The notes under the pieces were generated by a model. The model was not told the origin of the DNA. It made no database searches and saw only the letters and a program-made list of their open reading frames with translations. This document shows positions 8,071-16,036 of a stretch of DNA of 64,000 nucleotides, one piece after another. Numbering within the stretch: position 1 is the stretch's first letter; every line of letters begins with the position of its first letter. Position numbers and translations under genes: made by a program. This DNA is from Flavobacterium cupreum (lineage in GTDB: Bacteria > Bacteroidota > Bacteroidia > Flavobacteriales > Flavobacteriaceae), in contig NZ_QWDM01000014.1 of assembly GCF_003996965.1 (NCBI RefSeq), forward strand, positions 1-64,000. The letters are read 5' to 3'.

Positions 8071-8808
8071 ATGAAAAAAGTACTCATTACCGGAGCCAAT
8101 AAAAGTATTGGCTTTGAAACGGCCCGCCAGCTTTTACAAAACGGCTATTACGTTTATCTGGGAAGCCGTGATTTAAAAAAAGGCGAGGAAGCCGTAAATC
8201 AACTCAAGACAGAAGGTTTTACAGCAGTGGAAGTCATTCAACTGAATGTTTCCGACGCGGAATCTGTAAAAGCAGCAAGAATTGAAATAGGAAAAAAAAC
8301 AGCCGTTTTGGATGCGCTCATCAATAATGCCGGTATTCATGGCGGAATGCCACAGGCTGCCCTTGAAGCTACTATAGACCAGTTTAAGGAAACTTTTGAA
8401 ACAAATGTTTATGGTGTGGTGCGAATGACACAAGCCTTTTTTGATTTATTAGAAAAAGCAGAACAGCCCCGTATCGTAAATGTATCTTCCAGTGGCTGTT
8501 CGCTCACGCTGCACAGTGATCCTTCCTGGAAATATTATACCCACAAAGCAGCAGTATATCCCGCTTCTAAGGCTGCCATGAATATGTATACGATTGATCT
8601 GGCTTACGAATTAAGAGACACTCCCTTTAAAGTAAATGCTGTTTGTCCGGGCTTTGTAGCCACCGATTTTAATAATCACCGCGGAACCGGAACCGTACAG
8701 GAAGCCGGTGCAAGAATTGCCAAATACGCGATGATTGGTCCTGATGGCCCGACAGGGAAATTTATCAGTGAAGAACATAATCCCGAAACAGGAGAATGTC
8801 CGTGGTAA
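8071..8808 (+). CDS. Short-chain dehydrogenase/reductase (paralogue of the gene at 3291)
   Basis: 245 residues, exactly the length of the SDR at 3291 and similar throughout (VLITGANKSIGFETARQL, LINNAGIHGG, VSSSGCSLTLHSDPSWKYY, YPASK, VNAVCPGFVATDFN). The TGxxxSIG cofactor loop, catalytic Ser and YxxxK are intact. It is probably translated with the NmrA-like gene before it, and the AraC gene at 8839 follows after 30 bp. Confidence 0.85.
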   Translation: MKKVLITGANKSIGFETARQLLQNGYYVYLGSRDLKKGEEAVNQLKTEGFTAVEVIQLNVSDAESVKAARIEIGKKTAVLDALINNAGIHGGMPQAALEATIDQFKETFETNVYGVVRMTQAFFDLLEKAEQPRIVNVSSSGCSLTLHSDPSWKYYTHKAAVYPASKAAMNMYTIDLAYELRDTPFKVNAVCPGFVATDFNNHRGTGTVQEAGARIAKYAMIGPDGPTGKFISEEHNPETGECPW

Positions 8809-8838
8809 AATTCAGCTTAATTAATTTAACTTTACAAG

Positions 8839-9753
8839 ATGAAAAAGGAAGAGAATTTACCTCGAAAATTTGAATCTTTATCTGACTTTCACAGGGTGTT
8901 CGGACTGCCAAAGCCTTTGCACCCCATGATTAGTTGTACAGATATGAAAGAGATCAATATTGTTCCCAATGAACTGGGCCATTCCTTTATGCTGGATTTT
9001 TACAAAATTGCCTTAAAGGAGAATGTTTGTGGTAAAGCCCGTTATGGTCAGAATTATTATGATTTTGGCGAAGGCGGCCTGGTATTTTCGGCACCCGGTC
9101 AGTTATTTGAATCTCCTCCTGAAAAAGGAACCTCAGGTTATTTGGTACTGATTCATCCGGATTTATTCCTGGCGTATCCTTTAGCGAAAAAAATCAAACA
9201 GTATGGTTTCTTTTCGTATGCTGCGAATGAAGCATTGTATCTATCCGATAAGGAAAAAACGACCATTATTTCGATTTTCAAAATAATTGAAGACGAACTG
9301 GAAAGCAGAATAGATGATTTCAGTCAGGACGTTATCATATCGCAGATCGAATTAATACTGAATTACAGCAATCGCTTTTACAAACGTCAGTTTATCACAC
9401 GAAAAAGCGTAAATAATGATTTGCTGCAAAAATTAGAAGAAATTCTGGACGATTATTTCAACAACGAAAAAACATCCCTAAACGGAATTCCGACAGTGCA
9501 GCAGCTTTCGGAACTATTAAATTTATCTACAAGTTATCTCAGTGATATGCTGCGGGCGCTGACAGGCCAGAACGCACAGCAGCACATTCATGCGAAACTT
9601 ATGGAAAAAGCGAAAGAATTATTATCCACAACCAATTTAACGATAGCAGAAATTGCGTATCAGCTGGGTTTTGAGCATCCGCAATCGTTTAGTAAATTAT
9701 TCAAAACAAAAGCTGCTGTATCACCACTGGAGTTTAGAAACTCTTTCAATTGA
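8839..9753 (+). CDS. AraC-family transcription regulator (paralogue of the gene at 4906)
   Basis: 304 residues, with an N-terminal sensing half and a C-terminal AraC domain (VQQLSELLNLSTSYLSDMLRAL, then LTIAEIAYQLGFEHPQSFSKLFK). It has the same length as, and clear similarity to, the regulator at 4906-5820. It closes a rightward unit NmrA-like - SDR - AraC, which mirrors the leftward unit SDR - small protein - AraC. The unit ends at a terminator at 9777. Confidence 0.9.
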   Translation: MKKEENLPRKFESLSDFHRVFGLPKPLHPMISCTDMKEINIVPNELGHSFMLDFYKIALKENVCGKARYGQNYYDFGEGGLVFSAPGQLFESPPEKGTSGYLVLIHPDLFLAYPLAKKIKQYGFFSYAANEALYLSDKEKTTIISIFKIIEDELESRIDDFSQDVIISQIELILNYSNRFYKRQFITRKSVNNDLLQKLEEILDDYFNNEKTSLNGIPTVQQLSELLNLSTSYLSDMLRALTGQNAQQHIHAKLMEKAKELLSTTNLTIAEIAYQLGFEHPQSFSKLFKTKAAVSPLEFRNSFN

Positions 9754-9776
9754 TGATTGCAAATACTTTAAAAGCT

Positions 9777-9810
9777 AAAACCTCCATTATAACTAAATGG
9801 AGGTTTTTTT
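9777..9810. terminator. Bidirectional terminator
   Basis: The stem AAAACCTCCATT / AATGGAGGTTTT with a 7-nt loop and a T7 run separates the AraC gene (+) from the convergent DUF4256 gene (-). Confidence 0.9.
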
Positions 9811-9833
9811 ATACTGTTTTGCAAATGTTATTT

Positions 9834-10400
9834 CTAAACTTTCAGCATACCGCGAAATCCTCTGGCCGCATAATAAGAATCGGCACCGTTATGATACACA
9901 AAAACGGTATTATATCGGAAGTCCGAAAAAAGGGCGCCACCCAATTTTCTGATGTCTGCAGGTGTTTTGATCCAGCTCGAGGTTTTGGTATCAAATTTTT
10001 CTAATTGCTGTAATTCGCGATATTGTTCTTCGCTTAATATTTCAATTCCCATTTCTTCGGCCATATTAATAGCGCTGTCTTTGGGTTTGTTTTCTTTTCT
10101 TTTTTCCAGCGCTTCATGATCGTAACAAATGCTTCTGCGGCCTTTTGGACTTTCCGGAGCACAATCGACAAAAATGTATTCGTCTGTTTTTTTATCATAG
10201 CCAATTACGTCCGGTTCGCCTTCGGTTCTTTCCATTTCGTCCAGCGATCCTAATTTTTGAGGATTAGCTTCTAATTTTGACTGGATTTTGTTCCAGTCCA
10301 AGTCTTTATGACGATGCGTATTTTCCTCAAATCGCTTTTGCAATACAGTAAGCAACGCTTCCTGCTGATCTTTTGACAACTTATTTTTAGTAGTGCTCAT
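9834..10400 (-). CDS. DUF4256 family protein
   Basis: 188 residues matching the DUF4256 family as I recall it: LLTVLQKRFEENTHRHKDLDW at the N-terminus, then MERTEGEPDVIGYD, SPKGRRSICYDHEALEKR and, at the end, ALFSDFRYNTVFVYHNGADSYYAARGFRG. The function is unknown. It is last in a leftward run ArsR - AHSA1 - DoxX - DUF4256 with gaps of 4 to 19 bp, so it is probably controlled by the ArsR regulator at 11277. Confidence 0.85.
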   Translation of the reverse strand: MSTTKNKLSKDQQEALLTVLQKRFEENTHRHKDLDWNKIQSKLEANPQKLGSLDEMERTEGEPDVIGYDKKTDEYIFVDCAPESPKGRRSICYDHEALEKRKENKPKDSAINMAEEMGIEILSEEQYRELQQLEKFDTKTSSWIKTPADIRKLGGALFSDFRYNTVFVYHNGADSYYAARGFRGMLKV

Positions 10401-10419
10401 GTTATTTCTAATTTTATAA

Positions 10420-10797
10420 TTATCTGGAAATTATTTTCCGGTCTGCCGGTCTGAAATACCAGGACAGAAGAGTCAGAATAATCAATAATAACGGACCAAA
10501 AAGTTCTTTTGCTCCATCACCGGAGAAAAGATGGGAAAAAACAGCTCCCGACATGGCAAAGAAAAACCCTGCGTAAGTCCATTCTTTCAATAAAGCAAAT
10601 TTAGGAATAAGAATAGCAATTACTCCTAAAATTTTCCAGACACCCAAAATGGTTAAAAAATAGAGCGGGTAGCCCAGGTGTCTCATCATTTCCGTTTCTT
10701 CTTTCAACGGAATCAATTGTACAATTCCCGTCGATGCCATTCCTAAAGCAAGCCAAAGTGTGGCAATCCAGTAGATTATTTTGTTTCTCTTTGTCAT
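10420..10797 (-). CDS. DoxX-like membrane protein
   Basis: 125 residues with four predicted membrane segments, ending in WYFRP. The pattern YWIATLWLALGMASTGIVQL, then HLGYPLYFLTILGVWKILGVIAIL and the end-on helices is that of the DoxX/DoxX-like family. No redox residues are visible. It lies 7 bp after the AHSA1 gene, in the ArsR-headed operon. Confidence 0.85.
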   Translation of the reverse strand: MTKRNKIIYWIATLWLALGMASTGIVQLIPLKEETEMMRHLGYPLYFLTILGVWKILGVIAILIPKFALLKEWTYAGFFFAMSGAVFSHLFSGDGAKELFGPLLLIILTLLSWYFRPADRKIISR

Positions 10798-10804
10798 CCT
10801 GTTT

Positions 10805-11272
10805 TTATTTTAGTTTATTTACAATATCCTGCAATCTGTCGTGGGCCATGTTCAGGCCTTGTGCAAAAGGTAATTTCAGCAGTTGATCTCTGAGGGCAAC
10901 AGATTTATAAACAATGTGCATGGTGAGTTTACTGGTTTCCGAAGTGCATTCTTCAAATTCCAAAAACTCAAGCTGAACAGGGAAGGGGCTGTTTTCCATT
11001 TCAAAAGTGCGCGTAATTTTCTGGTTGGGAACAAATTCATGAATAACGCCATTCGCCTTAAATACCACATTCCCTTTAGGATCACTGGTTTCAAACTGCC
11101 AGCTGCCATGCTTTTTATTTTCCAGTTTTATGACTTTTGTTCCCATCCACTGAGCTACAATTTCAGGCGCTGTATACGCTTTGAAAAGTAACTCCAGAGG
11201 AAGATCAAATTCCCTTGTAATGATAAGTTCCTGTTTATTGTCTTCCGCATTGATTTTGGTCTTTCTTTCCAT
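10805..11272 (-). CDS. SRPBCC/AHSA1-family protein
   Basis: 155 residues. It begins ELIITREFDLPLELLFKAYTAPEIVAQWMG, the standard opening of activator-of-Hsp90-homologue 1-like (START fold) proteins, and ends with the long helix LPFAQGLNMAHDRLQDIVNKL. The ligand is unknown. The gene starts 4 bp after the ArsR gene; ArsR plus AHSA1 pairs are a frequent bacterial arrangement. Confidence 0.9.
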   Translation of the reverse strand: MERKTKINAEDNKQELIITREFDLPLELLFKAYTAPEIVAQWMGTKVIKLENKKHGSWQFETSDPKGNVVFKANGVIHEFVPNQKITRTFEMENSPFPVQLEFLEFEECTSETSKLTMHIVYKSVALRDQLLKLPFAQGLNMAHDRLQDIVNKLK

Positions 11273-11276
11273 GTTC

Positions 11277-11594
11277 TTATTTTTTATAATTTTTCATGAT
11301 TGCTTCCAGTTTATTAAAACGTTCGTCCCACATTTTCCGGAAAGGTTCAATAAAACTGTCTATTTCCTTGATCTTTTGAGGATTTAAATGATAATAAATT
11401 TCCCTTCCATTTTGGCTTTGATGCAGTAATTCACATTCATTCAAAATCCTGATATGTTTTGAAATGGTTTGCCGTGAAGAATCAAAATTGGCTGCTATTG
11501 CACCGGGTGTCATGGCTTGCAGGGCCACTAAGCTTAAGATGGCTCTGCGGGTTGGGTCGGCTATTGCCTGAAAAACATCTCTTCTAATTTCCAT
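11277..11594 (-). CDS. ArsR-family winged-helix repressor
   Basis: 105 residues from the Met at 11594 (MEIRRDVFQAIADPTRRAILSLV). A longer reading to 11642 would run through the promoter and operator repeats, so the shorter start is chosen. The recognition helix is in SSRQTISKHIRILNECELL, followed by the wing REIYYHLNP. No CxC metal site is present, so it belongs to the non-metal subgroup that often precedes AHSA1 genes. It heads a four-gene operon. Confidence 0.9.
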   Translation of the reverse strand: MEIRRDVFQAIADPTRRAILSLVALQAMTPGAIAANFDSSRQTISKHIRILNECELLHQSQNGREIYYHLNPQKIKEIDSFIEPFRKMWDERFNKLEAIMKNYKK

Positions 11595-11595
11595 T

Positions 11596-11644
11596 ATGCA
11601 GTTATTTGACTGCAAATATAATGCAGTTATCTGACTGCGCAAAT
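11596..11644 (-). promoter_or_regulatory. Promoter with tandem operator of the ArsR operon
   Basis: On the minus strand, TTTG (11640-11643), 19 nt, then TATATTTG (11613-11620) is a textbook Bacteroidota promoter. It is covered by two copies of ATGCAGTTAT-Y-TGACTGC (from 11596 and 11621, 25 bp apart). One copy covers the spacer and the other the start region, so a protein bound there would block transcription. Confidence 0.8.
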
Positions 11645-11713
11645 TTATTTAGCATTATTTTCAATAAAACATTCAAAAAGAATACTTTACGGTTGTCTAG
11701 TAGGGTAGTATAT

Positions 11714-12289
11714 TTAAATAATGTGCTTTGGTTTTAAATTTTGGGAGGCAAGTACGGCTACCTCATGGATTCGGTTTTGTCTCGTTTCGGGGCGTTTGGC
11801 AGAAACGACCCAGTAGAGGATCATCTTTTTGACCGATTTGCTTAAACCTAAAAAATAGTCTTTCGCACCCGGATTTGCTTCAAAAGCAATTTCCAGGTCT
11901 TCCGGTATAAATAATTCCTCTACAGTATCTAAAATAGTCCACGAGCCATTTTGTTTTGCGCGTTCGACACTTTCAAGTCCGGCCTGAAACATAAGGCCTT
12001 CGCTAACGAGCCGTTCAATTTTTTCTTTATTTATTTTTGACCAGTTGCTGTTGGGTTTGCGTCTGGTGAAAAATTGTATGAATTTATCAGCATCAATAGA
12101 TTTGCGCGTGCTGTCAATCCAGCCGAAGCAGAGGGCTTCATCGACTGCATCGCTCCAGCTGATTGTGGGTACATTCACCTTCTTTTTATAACAAACCAGC
12201 CAGATTGATTGTTTCACCGTATGGTTTTCTATGAGCCATTCTCTCCAGTCCTGCTTGCTTGTCGGATAAAAAGTTTCTATATCCTCCAT
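11714..12289 (-). CDS. YdeI/OmdA-family protein
   Basis: 191 residues matching the YdeI/OmpD-associated family: FYPTSKQDWREWLIENH, SWSDAVDEALCFGWIDSTRKSID, RKPNSNWSKINKEKIERL and the C-terminal AKRPETRQNRIHEVAVLASQN. The proteins are small and cytosolic; Salmonella OmdA/YdeI has been linked to peptide and bacteriocin resistance, but the biochemical role is not settled. The gene is followed 24 bp upstream by the DUF1761 gene on the same strand. Confidence 0.85.
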   Translation of the reverse strand: MEDIETFYPTSKQDWREWLIENHTVKQSIWLVCYKKKVNVPTISWSDAVDEALCFGWIDSTRKSIDADKFIQFFTRRKPNSNWSKINKEKIERLVSEGLMFQAGLESVERAKQNGSWTILDTVEELFIPEDLEIAFEANPGAKDYFLGLSKSVKKMILYWVVSAKRPETRQNRIHEVAVLASQNLKPKHII

Positions 12290-12313
12290 TAGTTTTTTTT
12301 TGAAAATTATATT

Positions 12314-12727
12314 TTATTTCATTGAAATTAAAATTGTACTGACGATCAGAATTCCAATTAAATGATACGTGCCGGTTATAATTCCGTATAGTATTGGCCG
12401 TGGAATATTCGGGTTAATCGCAATATTTACAGTGTTCGCAAATAAATATCCGATACCGATAAACAAAGAAAACTCCCAGGCACTGCTTATTGTTTGTATC
12501 TGCAGCGTGTTAATAAGAACTGCCGTTGCTATTGTAATAATGAGCGAGCATACCGCCGGACCAATAATAAAGATAGGTTTATTTTCTAAAATTTCATTTT
12601 TTCGGCCCAGGGAAATTTTATAGGGTTTGCTAAAGAAAGCGGTAAACCAAAGGGCCCCGAGCAAAAAATAGGCTACAAACGCAAGTAAAACACTAATCCA
12701 GTTTAAATTTTGTAATTGATTCATCAT
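12314..12727 (-). CDS. DUF1761 membrane protein
   Basis: 137 residues with four hydrophobic segments. The N-terminal NWISVLLAFVAYFLLGALWFTAFFSKPYK, with its W-F-x-x-x-F-x-K-x-Y, is characteristic of DUF1761. The function is unknown. It is 24 bp before the YdeI-like gene and is probably co-transcribed with it. Confidence 0.8.
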   Translation of the reverse strand: MMNQLQNLNWISVLLAFVAYFLLGALWFTAFFSKPYKISLGRKNEILENKPIFIIGPAVCSLIITIATAVLINTLQIQTISSAWEFSLFIGIGYLFANTVNIAINPNIPRPILYGIITGTYHLIGILIVSTILISMK

Positions 12728-12880
12728 AAATTGATTTTTAAAAGTTTATACCGCAAAGCTACCCGGGTCGTGTGACAACGGTATGTCAGCAGTAAAATCC
12801 TAAATCAAATAAACTGAAAAACCGAAATAAATGTAAAAAGTTCTAATGTTGTATTGTTCTATGCCTTAAGGAGTAAGCAT

Positions 12881-12910
12881 AAAAAAACTCCTTAAAATTA
12901 AGAAGTTTTT
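12881..12910. terminator. Terminator of the lipoprotein gene
   Basis: The arms AAAAAAACTCCTTAA and TTAAGAAGTTTTT form a hairpin with one mismatch, with T runs on both strands, downstream of the minus-strand gene ending at 12956. Confidence 0.7.
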
Positions 12911-12955
12911 ATTCTTTTGGTGTGGTATTTATTCTAAAGTGTATAAAAACAGGAA

Positions 12956-13321
12956 TTATATTTTCTTAAGTGTCAACTTCATTTCTTTGCTGTCCAGTAT
13001 CAGTTCATCACTCGTGATGGTGCTCTCGTAAGGATAGGGAGTACCGGTTTCGTCCTTAATAACCAGGCTTTTTCCTCCTTTTGTCAGGGCGTACGTACCG
13101 TTTGATATTTCACCCTCCAAATACCCGTTCACGTGCCCGTCTGCTGTAAATGTTAATTTACCCTGGTTCAGAATTACATTTTTAGCCGAATCGGAAAGAG
13201 ACGCTTTGGCTTCTACTGTCGTAATTTTCCAGGAATTAATCAATTTATTCCGACCCTTGCACGAAAACAAAACTATTGCAGCCAGCGTAATCCCAAAAAT
13301 AAATAATCTAGATTTTTTCAT
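12956..13321 (-). CDS. Lipocalin-like lipoprotein
   Basis: 121 residues with a lipoprotein signal (MKKSRLFIFGITLAAIVLFSC, lipobox LFSC, Cys21). The mature part INSWKITTVEAKA... LTFTADGHVNGYLEGEISNGTYALTKGGKSLVIKDE is a small beta-barrel-like repeat resembling DUF4923/lipocalin_4-type Bacteroidota proteins. It is probably attached to a membrane facing the periplasm. The ligand is unknown, and the gene stands alone. Confidence 0.75.
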   Translation of the reverse strand: MKKSRLFIFGITLAAIVLFSCKGRNKLINSWKITTVEAKASLSDSAKNVILNQGKLTFTADGHVNGYLEGEISNGTYALTKGGKSLVIKDETGTPYPYESTITSDELILDSKEMKLTLKKI

Positions 13322-13505
13322 GATTTTTTTGATTAAAAGTTAAACATGAAACAAGTTACAAAAAAAACTATACCAAAATACTTATAATCAGTTATTTAGA
13401 AAAAATGGAATGATTTTGAAGTTTTAACCTGAAAAATTTCAGTCTTTGTATCATTATTGTTAAAAAGCAACCAATCAGCGACTTACTTTCTATTTGCAAA
13501 ATATA

Positions 13506-14447
13506 TTAATTAAGGGTCAGCGCTCCCAAAATCTCTTCATACATAAAAGGTCCGCCGGGGTATTTGGCGGTATAATCAAGATTCATCCAGACCTGGCCGC
13601 GTTCGTCTATATGATAATGCAAAGTCTGTTTATAGCTTTCTTTCACAAAAAGTACATTCTTGATCAGATAGTTGACTTTTTCGAGGTCGATTAAGGATCC
13701 AATTAAGATTTCAGGGTAAATATGTCCCTTCGTGTGGATAAGCCTTGGCGTTCCGCCGATAGCACGGATGGCAGCTGCCATCAAAATTGAATGATCGTCA
13801 CAATCACCGGAAAAATATTGTAAAGATTCGCTTGCCGTTGCAATATAATCGCCCTCCTTCGGGTCATTTACATAATTCCAGCGGCTGTTTATTTCTTTAA
13901 AAACGGCAAAACACTGGATGGTTGTCCTGTAATCTGAATATCCTTTTAAGCCTTTAAAATGTTTGGTTGTGGCCATAATGGCAAAATTCCGCACTTTTGG
14001 ATTCTCATATTCGATAGCGCTCAGAATCTTTGATTTATTCGGAAACGGAAGCAGTTTGGCAACAATAATATCCTGCGGAAAGGGGTTATCCGACATGGTA
14101 TAAATCATCGAATTGTAGTCCTCCGAAATTTCAGTAAAGCCATAATTGCCTATAATACTTCCGTAAAACAAAACCAGTAAATAGATCACAATGCAAACAA
14201 TAATAATGGTTCGCAGCAGCATAAGAAGCATGAAAACAGCAATAAAGACAAATATAAAGATGAATACGCGATCTAAATTAAAGGGCCACCTTAAATCAAT
14301 CAGGTTTTGATGCAGTATGATAAAAATCGGAATCGTAATTAAAAGACTCAACAGCATAATAATAATCCTGTCCCAGGGTGATTTCACCTGTAATCTGGAT
14401 TTTAATTGCGGAAAGTCGATTTTAGGGAATTTTATCATAAGAATCAA
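13506..14447 (-). CDS. Membrane protein with transglutaminase-like domain
   Basis: 313 residues. Three hydrophobic segments occupy about residues 28-115. The following domain carries the transglutaminase-like catalytic Cys in YFSGDCDDHSILMAAAIRAIG and the His in TKGHIYPE, with an Asp in NLDYT; the Cys-His-Asp order is complete. Such domains act as proteases or cross-linkers; the substrate is unknown. The gene begins 9 bp after the periplasmic-binding-like gene at 14457, so the two are probably co-transcribed. Confidence 0.8.
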   Translation of the reverse strand: MILMIKFPKIDFPQLKSRLQVKSPWDRIIIMLLSLLITIPIFIILHQNLIDLRWPFNLDRVFIFIFVFIAVFMLLMLLRTIIIVCIVIYLLVLFYGSIIGNYGFTEISEDYNSMIYTMSDNPFPQDIIVAKLLPFPNKSKILSAIEYENPKVRNFAIMATTKHFKGLKGYSDYRTTIQCFAVFKEINSRWNYVNDPKEGDYIATASESLQYFSGDCDDHSILMAAAIRAIGGTPRLIHTKGHIYPEILIGSLIDLEKVNYLIKNVLFVKESYKQTLHYHIDERGQVWMNLDYTAKYPGGPFMYEEILGALTLN

Positions 14448-14456
14448 AAGCAGTTT

Positions 14457-15308
14457 TTATAGTGCTTTTACCGTTTCTACAAAAGTACTTTTTTTATCAA
14501 TAATTCCCAGATCAAATAATTGATTTTGAATTTTAATAAACGCTTTTTCAGTTAAATGTTTCTGGGACCACTGTGTGAGTTTTAACCATTCCTGAATATC
14601 TTCGAGTTTTTGATGAAAAAGCTCCGATAATCTTTTGTCGATATCCGGGATCTGGGTAAAATCGTGTGTGGTTTTGTTGATGATTTCAAGGATTTTCTCC
14701 ACAATCTTCGGGTTCTTTTTCAAAAACTCATCACGAACCGTAATGACAAAGGAAGGCCAAGGAGTAGGGCAGTCACCAACTCTTCTGAAAATACCGCTGT
14801 CTACCAGTGGTTTGGTCATAAAATGTTCCCACATAAAATAATCTGCGGTTCCGTTTGTCAAAGCTTCGACAGCACCATCCAGCGTATTTATAATTTCAAA
14901 TTGTAAATCATCTGTTTCCCAGCCCTGTTCATTTGCATTGACATAAGCCATAAGCTGCGATCCTGAACCTAATCTGGAAATAGCCACTTTTTTGTTTTCG
15001 AGGTCTTTGATGCTCTGGAAATCTGATTTTGCTGCCACATGAATTCCCCAGATCAAAGGGGATTGTACATAAATCTGAACAATTTTACTCGGATTTCCGG
15101 CTACAATATCTTTTACAATTCCTTCCGTCAGAATTACGGCCATATCCGCTTCGCCATCGCGGAGCATCTGACACATTTTACCGGTACCTTCAGGAATATT
15201 TTTCCACTGCAAATCAATATTTTCTGCTTCAAATTCACCATTTTCAATGCATAGATGCCATGGCAAATTGAAGTGCTCAGGAACACCTACAATTTTTACG
15301 GTTTTCAT
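14457..15308 (-). CDS. Type 2 periplasmic-binding-fold protein without signal peptide
   Basis: 283 residues related to SsuA/ThiY/NMT1-like substrate-binding proteins: GVPEHFNLPWHLCIENGEFEAENIDLQW, CQMLRDGEADMAVILTEGIVKDI, LENKKVAISRLGSGSQLMAYV and NTLDGAVEALTNGTADYFMWEH. It begins directly at the first beta-strand (MKTVKIVGVPEH), with no export signal and no ABC permease or ATPase next to it. It is therefore probably a cytoplasmic ligand-binding protein or enzyme rather than a transporter component. Confidence 0.75.
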   Translation of the reverse strand: MKTVKIVGVPEHFNLPWHLCIENGEFEAENIDLQWKNIPEGTGKMCQMLRDGEADMAVILTEGIVKDIVAGNPSKIVQIYVQSPLIWGIHVAAKSDFQSIKDLENKKVAISRLGSGSQLMAYVNANEQGWETDDLQFEIINTLDGAVEALTNGTADYFMWEHFMTKPLVDSGIFRRVGDCPTPWPSFVITVRDEFLKKNPKIVEKILEIINKTTHDFTQIPDIDKRLSELFHQKLEDIQEWLKLTQWSQKHLTEKAFIKIQNQLFDLGIIDKKSTFVETVKAL

Positions 15309-15344
15309 TATAGTTTAAGTTTAAGTTAAGTTTGGTATGCTGTT

Positions 15345-15440
15345 GTAAGTTTGTTGTTTATGGTCTATTGTTTATGGTCTATTGTTTATTGTTTGTTGTC
15401 TATGGTTTGTTGTCTATGGTTTGTTGTTTATGGTTTGTTG
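15345..15440. repeat. Short tandem repeat tract (TTGTTTATGGTC / TTGTCTATGGTT)
   Basis: About eight degenerate 11-14 bp units built from TTGTTTATGGT and TTGTCTATGGT. The tract lies in the gap between two minus-strand genes. It creates an open frame on the plus strand that is repeat-derived and not a gene. Confidence 0.8.
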
Positions 15441-15444
15441 CTGA

Positions 15445-15918
15445 TTAATTTTTTAGCAAATCTGCTCTGTGTTTATCTGACAGGCAGGGTTCTCCATAAT
15501 CGATCACGGAAAGCTCTGCATATTCATCTAATATACTTTTTACGAAAGAATAATCTACTGCTTTAGTTACTTCTACAGCAAAAAGGGTTTCATTCATGCC
15601 TTCGGATTCGCAATTGATTTCTTTCAGTTTTTCTCTTATAATTTCCTTATCAAATCCTTTTTCTATGATTACAACCTGCACAATTGAATTTCCTGACGTT
15701 TCAATCGTTTCCCTGTAGGTAAGTTTTTCTTCTTTATCATCATATTCGGCAAGGAAAATATCGTCTGTTGCGATCAAAGGCCCGAAAAACGGAATATTAT
15801 CTAATTTAAAAATTCCCTTCTCCAAATCTATAATTTCTGCCCACATGGTTTCTACAACTGTATCTTCCAATAAATCGCTATAATATCTGAAAAGGATTTT
15901 TTTGTGTGTTTCTGCCAT
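15445..15918 (-). CDS. DUF4265 family protein
   Basis: 157 residues matching DUF4265: VETMWAEIIDLEKGIFKLDNIPFFGPLIATDDIFLAEYDDKEEKLTYRETIETSGNSIVQVV, the typical order of the family. The function is unknown; members often occur as stand-alone genes, immunity-like or otherwise. No partner toxin is recognisable here. Confidence 0.75.
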   Translation of the reverse strand: MAETHKKILFRYYSDLLEDTVVETMWAEIIDLEKGIFKLDNIPFFGPLIATDDIFLAEYDDKEEKLTYRETIETSGNSIVQVVIIEKGFDKEIIREKLKEINCESEGMNETLFAVEVTKAVDYSFVKSILDEYAELSVIDYGEPCLSDKHRADLLKN

Positions 15919-16036
15919 TATTTATTTTACATTGGTACACTTAACACATCGTACTTACAATTGAATTAAATGTACCATTAAATTATTTAGTAAAGTCTTA
16001 AGGATTATCTAATTTTCAAATTGAAAAATTATCCAA

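Noticed and set aside
9750..10004. Small gene after the AraC regulator
   Set aside because: It crosses the terminator at 9777-9810 and is antisense to the DUF4256 gene.
15351..15566. Open frame on the plus strand rich in Tyr, Cys, Leu and Val
   Set aside because: It is produced by the TTGTTTATGGTC tandem repeats and overlaps the DUF4265 gene; its composition is repeat-derived.
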